From Anaerolineae bacterium (lineage in GTDB: Bacteria > Chloroflexota > Anaerolineae > Aggregatilineales > Phototrophicaceae), in the NCBI GenBank assembly GCA_022820125.1, contig JAJEGA010000118.1:1-55039 (forward strand): a stretch of 55,039 bases of DNA. Direction: 5' to 3'. The notes beneath the pieces are model-generated. The model was given only the letters and a program-made list of their open reading frames with translations. It searched no databases and was not told the DNA's origin. This document shows, one piece after another, positions 35,456 through 45,862 of this stretch; the first letter of the stretch is position 1, and the number at the start of each line of letters is the position of its first letter. The position numbers and the translations under genes are program-made.

Positions 35456-35682
35456 AGGGTCTACTCTCTTGTAATGCCGGCCAACGGTTCGCTCATCAAC
35501 TCTTATTCTACTGTAAATGTCTAGGAAAATCTCGCAAAGTTATAGTAGCAGCTAGCCGAGGAATAAGAATCTGTATAGGTGATTCTACCTGATCGCTTCT
35601 AAACCGCCAGGCAGGGAATATACACAAACTGCGAGGCAATGCTGGCTTTCCCGCAGACATTTCTGTGCCGAGGGTGTAGACC

Positions 35683-36987
35683 TTACATCGTCAACTCAAA
35701 CAGCTCGCCCACATCCACCAGCTCCCCGCTTTCGATCGACATATTAGCCGCGATCCCCACAAGAACGGAGGCGGCGCCATCAATATAAGTCGCCGCGCGC
35801 TTAAAGGGATCGGGCGGCGGATTCGGCGAGAAGAGCGCCTCAAGCATCAACGGATCGGCGCCGCCATGCCCGCCCTCAGCGACCGGTACATCCAGCTCAC
35901 GCGGATCGCCAAACATCGGGAAAAGGCGGATCGCCGTCTGCTTGAAGGCGCCTTTGCTGGCGGCGGCCGCGGCGCTATCCGGCTTGAGATGCGCGACCGT
36001 CTCGGTGACATCCATCTCCAGGCGGCCCTTCGTCCCGGTGATGGCGATGCGCAGCCCCTCCCACGGCGCGTAGGCGACCAAACAGTAAGAGAGCAGGACG
36101 CCATTGGCATAGCGCGCCGTCACGGTCATGGTGTCTTCGGCTGTGATCGGCGCCCCGAAGACATTGCGGTCGCGGATATAACCGGTCTCCGATTCAGCCG
36201 CCAAATAGAGCCCGGCGTATGCTTCCTTTTCGTCCAGACGCAGGGCAAAGGGGTCGTCCCGCGCCGCTTCTTCGCCGGTGTAACGCGCGTAGGGATAATG
36301 CTCGCCGCGCGCTTCGGCATTCGCGGCCCCGTAAAAGAGCAAATCGCCCAGCGCGAAAACCTGGCGCGGATAGGAGTCGATCCACCAGTTGACCAGATCG
36401 AAATGATGGGTCGCTTTATGCACGAGCAGCCCGCCGCTGTTTTCCTTTTCACGGTGCCAGCGGCGGAAGTAATCAGCGCCGTGGCTGGTATCCAGCACCC
36501 AGGAGAAATCGACCGCCAGCGGGCGCCCGACCGCGCCAGCGCCGATGAGCTCGCGGAAGCGCGCATAAGCCGGCGCGTAACGATAATTGAAGGTGACGCG
36601 CAGCGACTTGCCGCTGCGCTTTATCGCCTCGTCTATCAGCTGCAGTCGATCCAGCGTCGTCGTCAGCGGCTTTTCGCTGATGACATCGCAGCCGGCGTCC
36701 AGCGCCCGGGCGATGTATTCATGATGCCAGGCGTCAATCGTGGCGACGATCACCGAATCCGGCTTGGTCTCGCCGATCATGCGGTCAAAGTCGTCCGCGT
36801 GGTACGCCCGCGCTGGCGGCAGACCACGCCCCTGCAATTGACCGTTATGCCAGTTCATCCGCGTATGGCTCAGATCGCACAAAGCGACCAACTGGGCGCA
36901 GTCCTTGAATTGGCTCGCCGCCGCATCGATATACATGCCGGCGCGCGAGCCCGTGCCGACGATGGCGAAGCGCTTGCGTTCGGGCAT
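35683..36987 (-). CDS. Gfo/Idh/MocA-family oxidoreductase
   Basis: A 434-residue NAD(P)-dependent sugar-type oxidoreductase. The N-terminal Rossmann fold starts [19 protein letters not shown] (about 5-23), with [14 protein letters not shown] (about 103), which carries the EKP motif. The C-terminal domain contains [19 protein letters not shown] (about 185), whose His and Asp are probably catalytic. The substrate is undetermined; hexoses, inositols or uronates are typical. I chose the ATG at 36987 with AGGTGA six bases upstream, not the GTG at 36996. Its final 268 bases have a near-identical second copy downstream. Confidence 0.9.
   Translation of the reverse strand: MPERKRFAIVGTGSRAGMYIDAAASQFKDCAQLVALCDLSHTRMNWHNGQLQGRGLPPARAYHADDFDRMIGETKPDSVIVATIDAWHHEYIARALDAGCDVISEKPLTTTLDRLQLIDEAIKRSGKSLRVTFNYRYAPAYARFRELIGAGAVGRPLAVDFSWVLDTSHGADYFRRWHREKENSGGLLVHKATHHFDLVNWWIDSYPRQVFALGDLLFYGAANAEARGEHYPYARYTGEEAARDDPFALRLDEKEAYAGLYLAAESETGYIRDRNVFGAPITAEDTMTVTARYANGVLLSYCLVAYAPWEGLRIAITGTKGRLEMDVTETVAHLKPDSAAAAASKGAFKQTAIRLFPMFGDPRELDVPVAEGGHGGADPLMLEALFSPNPPPDPFKRAATYIDGAASVLVGIAANMSIESGELVDVGELFELTM
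35692..35959 (-). repeat. Direct repeat: source copy of the duplicated gene end
   Basis: This segment pairs with 34741-35008 at a constant offset of 951 bases, about 96% identical by hand count. The segment between the copies (35009-35691) contains the 44- and 102-codon membrane-protein genes. Confidence 0.9.
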
Positions 36988-37118
36988 AATGCTCACCTGT
37001 CAACGATAAATGTATTGGCGGATTCTAACTGATTCCGCCTTCTCCGCTAATCCACAGCTTCAACTGCGACGCGTGTTATAGTCATGACACCGATGAAGAT
37101 TTAACCCAGGAGAAACTC

Positions 37119-37538
37119 ATGGCGCACCAGCGCATCCTCACCAAAACCAGCAAAGGCGGCGATATCTTCCCTGATATCGATTATCGCACCAGCAAAGCCG
37201 TTCGCGCCGGCAACATGGTCTTCGTCGAAGGGCAGACCGGCTTGACGATGGACAACAAGGCTTTCATCGGCGAGGGCGACCCGGCGGCGCAGGCGGACAA
37301 TGCGATGAAAAACGTCAAGATCATCCTGGAAGCGGCCGGCGCTCGCATGGAAGATATCTGCAAAATCACCACCTATGTCACCGACGCTTCGTATCGCGAT
37401 CTGGTCTACCCGGTGCTCGCCCGTCACATGCCCGATGTTTATCCCTGTTCAACCGGCGTGGTGGTCAAAGCCTTGGGCAAGCCCTATGCCGATTTTGAAA
37501 TTGATGTCTTCGCCGTCATTCCCGACGAGCGCGCCTAG
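37119..37538 (+). CDS. RidA-family (YjgF/YER057c/UK114) protein
   Basis: A 139-residue trimeric-fold protein. The core reads DYRTSKAVRAGNMVFVEGQTGL (about 21-42), then AQADNAMKNVKIILEAAGARMEDICKITTYVTD (about 58-90). RidA itself hydrolyses reactive 2-aminoacrylate-type imines using a conserved Arg near the C-terminal STG region. Here that region reads YPCSTGVVVKALGKPYADFEID, and I cannot place an Arg there, so it may belong to a non-RidA subgroup with another role. A strong AGGAG site precedes the ATG. Confidence 0.87.
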   Translation: MAHQRILTKTSKGGDIFPDIDYRTSKAVRAGNMVFVEGQTGLTMDNKAFIGEGDPAAQADNAMKNVKIILEAAGARMEDICKITTYVTDASYRDLVYPVLARHMPDVYPCSTGVVVKALGKPYADFEIDVFAVIPDERA

Positions 37539-38380
37539 ACGATGTACCAAGTTTCGGCGGCGGCAATCGCAGCCTCGGTTGCCATTGACGCTTCCAAGTC
37601 CGCCAGGATCGCCTCGGCTTGAGCAGCAGTCGCCCGCAGAATGGGCAGCGGCTCGTCATGGTCATAGACGGAAGCAGTCGGCTTCAAGGGCTCAGTGATG
37701 GGCAGCGACCGCGCATGACGATGCCGCAGCAGATGGCGATAGACGGCTTCATATACAGCGGGCGAATAGGGCGCATCGCCCCGTAGCGTCCGCGCCAGCC
37801 CCAGCGTCGCCGCCAAATGATAAACGTCCTGCCAGAGCGCGCGCAGCAGATCCGGCGGCGCGTCATGGGCTTCGTTCTCATGCTGCGGGCGGGCGATCGA
37901 TCGCTCCCGTCTAGCTTCAATCAAGGCGCGGACCTCGATTGACGGCAGCGGGATGCGGAACTGCGTTCGCTCGTCTGTCAGAAGCGCTTCAGCCTGATCG
38001 TCGGCCGGGCGGGCAATCTCCATCAGACGTCCGCCAATCAAAGGAAGTTCGCCGATGAGCATGTCCGCCGGTTTCCGGGCGCGCGCATCCCACTCAACAA
38101 GCGCGCGGCGCAGCCAAAAGCCTGTCGCCTTGATGATCAGCGGATGGGTGGCGCCGGCGGTGAGCGGGTAGCGCGGCGTCTCGAAAGGTTGACGGGCGAC
38201 ATCCCATTGCAGCAGCGTCACCCGCCGACCGGCTGCGAGCGCCATCAAGCTCAATTGCTGCAAAAGCAGGCTCTTGCCCACACCAGGCAGTCCGGGGAAG
38301 AAGACAAGATCGGCCTCGTCGATCAGCTGCGAGAACTCGCGATAAATGGCGCCTTCGGGCGCGAGGATCACTTGGGACAT
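37535..38380 (-). CDS. P-loop NTPase of unknown function
   Basis: A 281-residue protein with an N-terminal Walker A, LVFFPGLPGVGKSLLLQQL (about 25-43), followed by hydrophobic strand-like VTLLQWDV and MLIGELPLIGGRLMEI (about 107), where the acidic residue may serve as Walker B. The C-terminal part is helical and shows no family I recognise. The gene starts 14 bases after the stop of the ThDP enzyme, so the two probably share a transcript. It ends with a four-base overlap of the convergent RidA-like gene. Confidence 0.75.
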   Translation of the reverse strand: MSQVILAPEGAIYREFSQLIDEADLVFFPGLPGVGKSLLLQQLSLMALAAGRRVTLLQWDVARQPFETPRYPLTAGATHPLIIKATGFWLRRALVEWDARARKPADMLIGELPLIGGRLMEIARPADDQAEALLTDERTQFRIPLPSIEVRALIEARRERSIARPQHENEAHDAPPDLLRALWQDVYHLAATLGLARTLRGDAPYSPAVYEAVYRHLLRHRHARSLPITEPLKPTASVYDHDEPLPILRATAAQAEAILADLEASMATEAAIAAAETWYIV

Positions 38381-38394
38381 GGCGCGATGCCAAC

Positions 38395-40026
38395 TCAGCG
38401 TGGCGGGCGAATCCGCCCTTGATCGCGCAGGCGATCGAGGCTGGGCGTCTCGCCGATTGGCACTTCGATAATGGTCGGCAGGTCGCTGGCAAAGCCATAG
38501 CGCAGCGCTGCCCGCAGCTGCCGCTCGTCTTCGGCGCGGAAGGCATTGGCGCCGAAGGACTCGCCCAGCTTCACAAAGTCGGGATTAAGCAGATCGGTGG
38601 CGATGACGCGTTCATCATAATCGCGAATCTGCATCGTGCGCACATTGCCATAAGCATCGTTGTTGAAGATGATGGTCACCAGCGGAATCCGGTGCTGCAC
38701 GGCGGTCGCCAATTCCCCGACGCTGAACATGAAGCCGCCATCGCCGGCGATGGACAGCACCGGTAAGTCAGGCTTGGCGACTTTGACGCCCAGCGCCGTC
38801 GGGAAACCGTAGCCAAGCGTGCCCTGATAACCGCTGCTGACGTAAGTTCGGGGCTTGTAAACCGGCATCATGAGGCGCGCGGCGTAACCCATCTGCGTCA
38901 ACTCATCGACGAAGATGCCATCTTCCCCCAGTTCTTCGCGGATGAGCTTCAGATAACTCCGCTGCGGTTCAAGGTAAGCGCTGGTCTTGGCCCAATCGGC
39001 TTTCAGTTCGAGCATCTGCTCTTCGCGCGAGGCTCGCTTTCGATTGTGCTTGTCGACCGCGGCCAGCAGTGGCGGCAGCGCGTCTTCCGCCCGCGCCACA
39101 ATCGGCAGATCGGGCCGCTGGATGCGGTGCATGGCATCGCTGTCGACATCTATGCGGATGATCTTCATATTGCTGTCGCTGCCCCAGCGCTGCAGCGGCG
39201 TCCGCATATAGCTGCCAATCGCCAGCACGACATCAGTCGCCTTGTAATAGGCGTGGGCTTCGGGCAGCTTCAAGCTCAGCGGATTGCGACTGTCGAGCAG
39301 TCCCAGCCCGGTTCGGTAGGCGACGACCGGCGCTTGCAGCATCTCGGCCAGCTGCCCGACCTCGGCGCTGACGCCCTGCGCCCCGCCGCCGACGAAGATC
39401 AGCGGATGCTTGGAAGCGCCAAGCCACTCGCCAGCCGTCTCAATAGCGCCGGCGTCAATCGGTGGCGCGAAGGGAGCCAGCGGCGTTGGCGTCTCCGGCA
39501 CTTGGGCGCGAAGCTTCAAGACATCGGGCGGAATCTCCAGCGCCACCGGTCGCGGCCGCCCCGATTCCATTTCATAGAAGGCCTGCGCGACTTTGCGCCC
39601 GGCATCGCTGGGATGCAGCACGATGTCGTTCCACTTGGTTAGCCCGCGCAAGACTTCCGGCTGATGCGGGATCTCGTGCAAGTCGCCGATGCCCTTGCCG
39701 ATGTTGCGGCTGAGGATTTGCCCGGTCAAGCAGAAGACCTTGGCGTTGAGCGCGTAAGCCGTCGCCATGCCCGCGGTGGCGTTGAGCAAGCCCGGCCCCG
39801 GCACGACATTGAAGACAGCCGGCTCGCCGGTCGCCAGCGCCCAGCCGAGCGCCATGTATGCGCAGCCCTGTTCGTGCCGTGTGTGGATGACGCGTATGCG
39901 GTCGCGGTTATCGAAGAGGGCGTTGTAGAGCCAGTCGTTCTGGATGCCGGGCAGCCCGAAGAGGGTGCGGACGCCGTGGGCGATGAGGGCGTCTACGGTT
40001 GCTTCGCCGCCGGTGCGAGTGGGCAA
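38395..40026 (-). CDS. ThDP-dependent enzyme, acetolactate synthase/benzoylformate decarboxylase-like
   Basis: A 543-residue three-domain enzyme. The N-terminal domain carries the catalytic Glu in THTRHEQGCAYMALGWA-like sequence (HEQ at about 50). The C-terminal domain carries the ThDP motif SIAGDGGFMFSVGELATAVQ and NNDAYGN (about 432-465). It has no obvious substrate-defining residues; acetolactate synthase, glyoxylate carboligase and 2-keto-acid decarboxylases all belong here. It is too short and too distant from the iol genes to call it IolD. The start is a TTG with AGGAG six bases upstream. Confidence 0.88.
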   Translation of the reverse strand: MPTRTGGEATVDALIAHGVRTLFGLPGIQNDWLYNALFDNRDRIRVIHTRHEQGCAYMALGWALATGEPAVFNVVPGPGLLNATAGMATAYALNAKVFCLTGQILSRNIGKGIGDLHEIPHQPEVLRGLTKWNDIVLHPSDAGRKVAQAFYEMESGRPRPVALEIPPDVLKLRAQVPETPTPLAPFAPPIDAGAIETAGEWLGASKHPLIFVGGGAQGVSAEVGQLAEMLQAPVVAYRTGLGLLDSRNPLSLKLPEAHAYYKATDVVLAIGSYMRTPLQRWGSDSNMKIIRIDVDSDAMHRIQRPDLPIVARAEDALPPLLAAVDKHNRKRASREEQMLELKADWAKTSAYLEPQRSYLKLIREELGEDGIFVDELTQMGYAARLMMPVYKPRTYVSSGYQGTLGYGFPTALGVKVAKPDLPVLSIAGDGGFMFSVGELATAVQHRIPLVTIIFNNDAYGNVRTMQIRDYDERVIATDLLNPDFVKLGESFGANAFRAEDERQLRAALRYGFASDLPTIIEVPIGETPSLDRLRDQGRIRPPR

Positions 40027-40047
40027 GGGTGGCTCCTGGTGGTAGTA

Positions 40048-40470
40048 CTAGCTATCGCTCTGATTCGACTTATCGGGCAATTCTGGCGGGCGCGGCGGCT
40101 TCTGCAAGGCTTCGCGCTTCTCGCGCAGCTCCTGGCGGCGGGCGCGATTGCTATAGACAAATGTGCCAGCTGTGCCCGCGATACTCCCAATAACGACGCC
40201 AACGCTCTGCCAGGCAAAGCCGAGTGATACAACATAAGCGCTCAAGGCGATCAAGCAGATTGCCGCAACGAATCCAAAAATCAAGCCACGATTCTCGTAA
40301 AACGCGCGTTGCTTCTGTTCTTGCTCTACTAAGGTCAAGATGCGGTCAGCGCTGCCGGGATGAATATCTTCATAAGCCCGCATCATCTCCGGCGGTGGCA
40401 GGGGACCCGAATAAAATGAAACTTGCTGTTCTAATCGGACGACTTCTTGTCCGTCATTTTCATTTGCCAT
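40048..40470 (-). CDS. DUF2335-like membrane protein
   Basis: A 140-residue protein. The N-terminal half reads YSGPLPPPEMMRAYEDIHPGSADRILTLVEQEQKQRAFYENR (about 20-60), which fits the DUF2335 pattern (SGPLPPP, then Y---PG-ADRI, then H/ENR). Two membrane spans follow (about 63-83 and 88-105), then a basic C-terminal tail. Function unknown. It overlaps the end of the upstream small gene by 40 bases, with its ATG lying inside that gene. Confidence 0.75.
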   Translation of the reverse strand: MANENDGQEVVRLEQQVSFYSGPLPPPEMMRAYEDIHPGSADRILTLVEQEQKQRAFYENRGLIFGFVAAICLIALSAYVVSLGFAWQSVGVVIGSIAGTAGTFVYSNRARRQELREKREALQKPPRPPELPDKSNQSDS

Positions 40471-40688
40471 GTCTTGTCATTGGATGCATCAGGATACACA
40501 GTGTATGTTGTTGAATATATACCCATCGCATCGTACATGTATTCACCGATCCGTTCCCAGACTTCGCGCAATGCCTCTGCGTCCGCTTCCGCTGGCGATT
40601 CAGCAAAGAGCCGTCGGTTGATCACATCAATGAAGCTGAACATCCCGCCGAGACCACGAATGAACCCATACCGTCGCGCGTTCGCCAT
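40431..40688 (-). CDS. Small protein of unknown function
   Basis: An 85-residue protein that starts at the ATG at 40688, preceded by AAGGGAGAG. An in-frame start eight codons earlier lacks such a site. It contains GFIRGLGGMFSFIDVINRRL (about 8-27), an acidic helical middle (ESPAEADAEALREVWERIGEYM) and a Lys-rich end. No family is recognised. The 40-base overlap with the DUF2335-like gene suggests the pair is made together. It is divergent from the methyltransferase gene. Confidence 0.6.
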   Translation of the reverse strand: MANARRYGFIRGLGGMFSFIDVINRRLFAESPAEADAEALREVWERIGEYMYDAMGIYSTTYTVYPDASNDKTWQMKMTDKKSSD

Positions 40689-40789
40689 GTTTGCTCTCCC
40701 TTGCTCGTCCATAGCATATATCCACGCCCCCCCCCTGTCAATACAGCCGCAATCGCCACCGTGTTATACTAAACGCGCAAGCCTAGCGC

Positions 40790-42451
40790 ATGAGAAAACC
40801 CATGACCAACCGACTCTACTATGGCGACAACCTCGAGATCCTGCGCAATCGCGAATACTTCCCCGATGAATGCGTCGACCTCATCTACCTCGACCCGCCT
40901 TTCAACAGCAATCGCAATTACAACGTGCTCTTCAAGGCGGAGAGCGGCGCCGACAGCGAAGCGCAGATCACCGCCTTTGAGGACACCTGGCATTGGGGCG
41001 AGACCGCCGAAGAGACCTACCGCGACTTGATTGTGCATGCGCCGGAGAAGGTCAGCACGGCAATTGAGGCGTTGCTGAACCTGATCGACCGCAATCAGAT
41101 GATGGCTTACTTAGTGATGATGACGGCTCGGCTGGTGGAATTGCGGCGCGTCTTGAAATCGACTGGCAGTTTGTATCTACATTGTGATCCAACCGCGAGT
41201 CATTATTTGAAGATAGTCTTGGACGCGATTTTTGGCCCTACAAGTTTCAGAAATGAAGTAGTTTGGAAACGAACGAGTACACACAGCGACGCTAAACGTC
41301 TCGGCAGAGTTCATGATGTCGTTTTGTATTATGCTAAGTCTCAATCTGTAACTTGGAATACAGTGTATCGGCAACTCGACGAATCCTATGTGCGAGCAAA
41401 ATATCGCTACCAAGACAAAGACGGTCGCAAGTGGCGAGCAGACAATTTAACTGCTACCGGACTAGCAGGTGGGGGATATACATACGAATGGAACGGCGTT
41501 ACAAGAATTTGGAGATGTCCGATAGAAACAATGAAACGGCTGGAAAGCGAAAACCGAATTTATTACACAAGGAACGGAGTAGCCAGCTATAAACGCTATT
41601 TGGACGAGTCCAAAGGTCAGCCTTTGAATGACGTATGGACCGACGTTTTCCCGATAAACTCGCAAGCCAAAGAGCGACTCGGCTATCCGACGCAAAAGCC
41701 AGAAGCTCTTCTTGAGCGCATCATTATGATGAGTACAAACGAAGGCGAAGTGGTGCTAGACCCCTTCTGCGGCTGCGGCACAGCGATTGCGGCGGCCCAC
41801 AAACTGGGTCGCAAATGGATCGGCATCGACATCACCCACCTATCCATCGCCCTGCAAAAGTACCGTCTCCAAGATATGTTCGAGTTGGCGTCGGGCGACG
41901 ACTACGAGGTCATCGGCGAGCCGACCACCGAGCAAGGCGCGCGCGAACTGGCGACCGATTCCGCTAACGAAGGGCGCTATCAATTTGAGTGGTGGGCGCT
42001 GTCGCTGGTGGGGGCGAAGCCAGTCGGCGGGCAGGCGGGCTCGCGCAAAGGCAAGAAGGGTGCGGACAAGGGCATAGACGGCATCATCAACTTCTTTGAA
42101 CAGGATGAAAAAGGCAGAGCCAAGCCGCGCAAAGTCATCGTACAGGTCAAGTCGGGCAAAGTCGGGCGCAAGGATATTCACGAACTTCGAGGTGTGATAG
42201 AGCGTGAGGACGCGGCGATCGGCGTCTTCATCACGCTGGAGTTGCCAACCCAGCCGATGACCAGAGAAGCGCTAGAGGCCGGCTGGTATGAATCGGACTT
42301 TTGGGACCAGCGGTATCGCAAGCTGCAGATCTTGTCGATTCGCGATTTGCTCGACGGCGACGGCGTCGATATGCCGCCGCAGCATGGCACTTTCAAGCAG
42401 GCGGCGCGGGTGAAGAGCGGTGATGGGGTGGCGCAGCGGGATTTGATGTAG
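40790..42451 (+). CDS. DNA methyltransferase fused to an Mrr-like endonuclease domain
   Basis: A 553-residue protein. The beta-class amino-methyltransferase layout is clear: DLIYLDPPFNS (motif IV, Asp-Pro-Pro-Phe at 35-38) comes first, then a target-recognition region, then the SAM-binding DPFCGCGTAIAAA (324-336) with GRKWIGIDITHL. Residues about 395-510 look like an Mrr/PD-(D/E)xK nuclease: GADKGIDGIINF (about 424-435) and KVIVQVKSGKVGRKDI (about 448-463). It may methylate and cut, or the nuclease part may be a regulatory remnant. The central third is much more AT-rich than the ends. Start at 40790 or 40802; neither has a clear ribosome-binding site. Confidence 0.88.
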   Translation: MRKPMTNRLYYGDNLEILRNREYFPDECVDLIYLDPPFNSNRNYNVLFKAESGADSEAQITAFEDTWHWGETAEETYRDLIVHAPEKVSTAIEALLNLIDRNQMMAYLVMMTARLVELRRVLKSTGSLYLHCDPTASHYLKIVLDAIFGPTSFRNEVVWKRTSTHSDAKRLGRVHDVVLYYAKSQSVTWNTVYRQLDESYVRAKYRYQDKDGRKWRADNLTATGLAGGGYTYEWNGVTRIWRCPIETMKRLESENRIYYTRNGVASYKRYLDESKGQPLNDVWTDVFPINSQAKERLGYPTQKPEALLERIIMMSTNEGEVVLDPFCGCGTAIAAAHKLGRKWIGIDITHLSIALQKYRLQDMFELASGDDYEVIGEPTTEQGARELATDSANEGRYQFEWWALSLVGAKPVGGQAGSRKGKKGADKGIDGIINFFEQDEKGRAKPRKVIVQVKSGKVGRKDIHELRGVIEREDAAIGVFITLELPTQPMTREALEAGWYESDFWDQRYRKLQILSIRDLLDGDGVDMPPQHGTFKQAARVKSGDGVAQRDLM

Positions 42452-42512
42452 CGTATCTTTAAGTGCTACAATCACCGATAGTGCTCAATCCATGGCTTAG
42501 GGAAATGCCCTG

Positions 42513-42728
42513 ATGGCCGCTGAAATTGTCAACGAATCGCTACAGCCACTGCCGCCGCCACAACATGGCGAACGTTTGGCAAGGTTGGAAGGTACGTATC
42601 CTCATCTGGCAACGAAAGCCGACTTGCAAACGCTGCAGGCCGCGCTGATAAAATGGATCGTTGGCACCGGAATCGCGCTATTCATTGCGCTGATCGCCGC
42701 GGCGAATTTATTTCTTCCTTTGTCTTGA
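42513..42728 (+). CDS. Small membrane protein downstream of the methyltransferase
   Basis: A 71-residue protein with a proline-rich start, a short amphipathic helix (YPHLATKADLQTLQAALIKW) and one C-terminal membrane span (IVGTGIALFIALIAAANLFL). This coiled-coil-plus-anchor plan is common in small phage- and plasmid-type proteins, but no function can be given. It lies 61 bases after the methyltransferase on the same strand. Confidence 0.6.
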   Translation: MAAEIVNESLQPLPPPQHGERLARLEGTYPHLATKADLQTLQAALIKWIVGTGIALFIALIAAANLFLPLS

Positions 42729-42781
42729 GCGCGCCTGTCGAACTTGTTCTTTGTTTCCTTCTGCGCCCTCAGTAGTTCAAC

Positions 42782-43963
42782 CTATTCCTCCCCCACATCC
42801 TCCGGCTCACCCTCGCCCACCACAAACAAGCCACCGCCAGGCCGCCTGCCCCAAGGACTCGGCGCCGCGTCCGCCGACCGCGCCGTCACCCGAAACTGCT
42901 CCAGCTTTTCCATATCAAACTGAATGCCGTTGCCCGGCCTGTCGCCCAAAATAATGTAGCCGTCTTCGACCCGGCTGTCGTGATCGAAGCTCCGGTCCAT
43001 CCCAGAATCGACCACTTCCATCCAGATGTGGTTGGGCAGCACGGCGGCAAAATGCGCCATGTAATCGCCCGGGCAGTTCATCACAGAGACCGGAAGATCA
43101 AAGCCGTCAGCCATCTGGGCGACCCGCATGGCGCCGGTGATCCCGCCCGCGCCGACGCCGATCTGCAAGACATCCGCCGCCTGGTGCGCGATCAAAGCGC
43201 GGAAGTCAGCGGCGTCATCAAGGTTCTCGCCAGTGGCGACCGCCGCGTTGACCGACTGCGACACCTGGCGCAGACCGGTGTAATCCCAGCGCCGCGCCGG
43301 CTCTTCCGCCCAAAAGATTTCGTGGTGGCGCTCAAAGTAGCGGATATGTTGGATCGCTTGCTTGGGCGACCAGTATTCGTTGGAGTCAATCAGCAAGATG
43401 GGTTCGCGTCCCGAGGTCGCCAGCGCTTCGCGCATGATGCCAATTCGCCGCAGATCGCCCTCGCGATCCAGCCCCACCTTCAGCTTGCCGATGCTGATGC
43501 CGCGCGCCGCCTGCCTTTCGTAGAATGCCCGAATCTCTTCATCATTCAGGCAGAGGTCGATGCCGCTGGCGTAGGCTTTGACCGCCCGGCTGGATGCGCC
43601 CAGCGTCTTCCAAAGCGGCTCGCCATTCGCCTTCGCTTTGAGGTCCCAGAGCGCCACATCAAGGGCGCCGATGACATCGGTGATAGCGCCGCGGTTGCCG
43701 CCTTTGAAGGCGAAATCCGCCATGCGCTGCCACAAGCCGACGACGCCGCGCGGGTCCCGCCCGACGAGCAGGTTCTCCGCCATGGCGTGGATATCGCCTT
43801 GCTGCCCCGGGTTGCCCAGCGAGACGCCCGTCAGCCCCAGGTCGGTATCGAGGAAGACCGCCAGCGCCGCGTACTGATCGCGCCCACGCGGATTGTTGGC
43901 ATCGCCGATCGGACGCGCCATCTGGTGTTCAAACAGTATTGAGCGTATGCCTGTGATTTTCAT
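42782..43963 (-). CDS. Enolase-superfamily enzyme (mandelate racemase/muconate lactonising type)
   Basis: A 393-residue acid-sugar dehydratase or racemase candidate. The second-helix base is the KxK-type GKLKVGLD (about 162-169). The three metal ligands are Asp in LLIDSNEYW (about 194), Glu in FWAEEP (about 221) and Glu in ATGENLDD (about 247). The capping domain is at the N-terminus. Dehydratases for galactonate, gluconate and similar acids share this plan; the exact substrate needs the active-site loop compared. It is last in a run of six minus-strand catabolic genes. Confidence 0.88.
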   Translation of the reverse strand: MKITGIRSILFEHQMARPIGDANNPRGRDQYAALAVFLDTDLGLTGVSLGNPGQQGDIHAMAENLLVGRDPRGVVGLWQRMADFAFKGGNRGAITDVIGALDVALWDLKAKANGEPLWKTLGASSRAVKAYASGIDLCLNDEEIRAFYERQAARGISIGKLKVGLDREGDLRRIGIMREALATSGREPILLIDSNEYWSPKQAIQHIRYFERHHEIFWAEEPARRWDYTGLRQVSQSVNAAVATGENLDDAADFRALIAHQAADVLQIGVGAGGITGAMRVAQMADGFDLPVSVMNCPGDYMAHFAAVLPNHIWMEVVDSGMDRSFDHDSRVEDGYIILGDRPGNGIQFDMEKLEQFRVTARSADAAPSPWGRRPGGGLFVVGEGEPEDVGEE

Positions 43964-43989
43964 GGTTTCCCCCGTAATCTCAGACTGGC

Positions 43990-44016
43990 GCGGGCGACTT
44001 GATAAGTCGCCCCTAC
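43990..44016. repeat. Dispersed palindromic repeat
   Basis: GCGGGCGACTTGATAAGTCG then CCCCTACG is one palindrome copy in the 63-base gap between the enolase-superfamily gene and the acyl-CoA ligase gene. The run of same-strand genes 42782-46636 has a copy in each intergenic gap. Confidence 0.75.
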
Positions 44017-44026
44017 GTGTTCGCCG

Positions 44027-45646
<1,620 letters not shown>

Positions 45647-45672
45647 AAAGAGACTCCCCGCATTCCAAACCT

Positions 45673-45733
45673 CTGTAGGGACAAGTGACGGTCAGTGTCA
45701 GCGGTCAGTGTCTACGCGACCCTTGTCTCGCCC
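45673..45733. repeat. Palindrome interrupted by a tandem of the small module
   Basis: TGTAGGGACAAG and CTTGTCTCGCCC are the outer arms. Between them are GACGGTCAGTGTC and GCGGTCAGTGTCTACGCGAC, two tandem versions of the module. It lies between the SDR and acyl-CoA ligase genes, in a 216-base gap with no other feature I can see. Confidence 0.75.
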
Positions 45734-45862
45734 ATTGCCGCAGATTATACGGGATGTCGCCACGCTTGTCAGCCGAATGCGCAAGGCAAGCGCAAATGAT
45801 CGGAAAACCGGAATGAGTATGGGAGAGCCGGCGCCTCGCCCCCCGATGCGCATAGACTCGGA

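Noticed and set aside
38395..40026. ThDP enzyme as IolD, completing the inositol pathway
   Set aside because: At 543 residues it is shorter than typical IolD, lies 12 kb from the iol genes and is followed by an unrelated ATPase.
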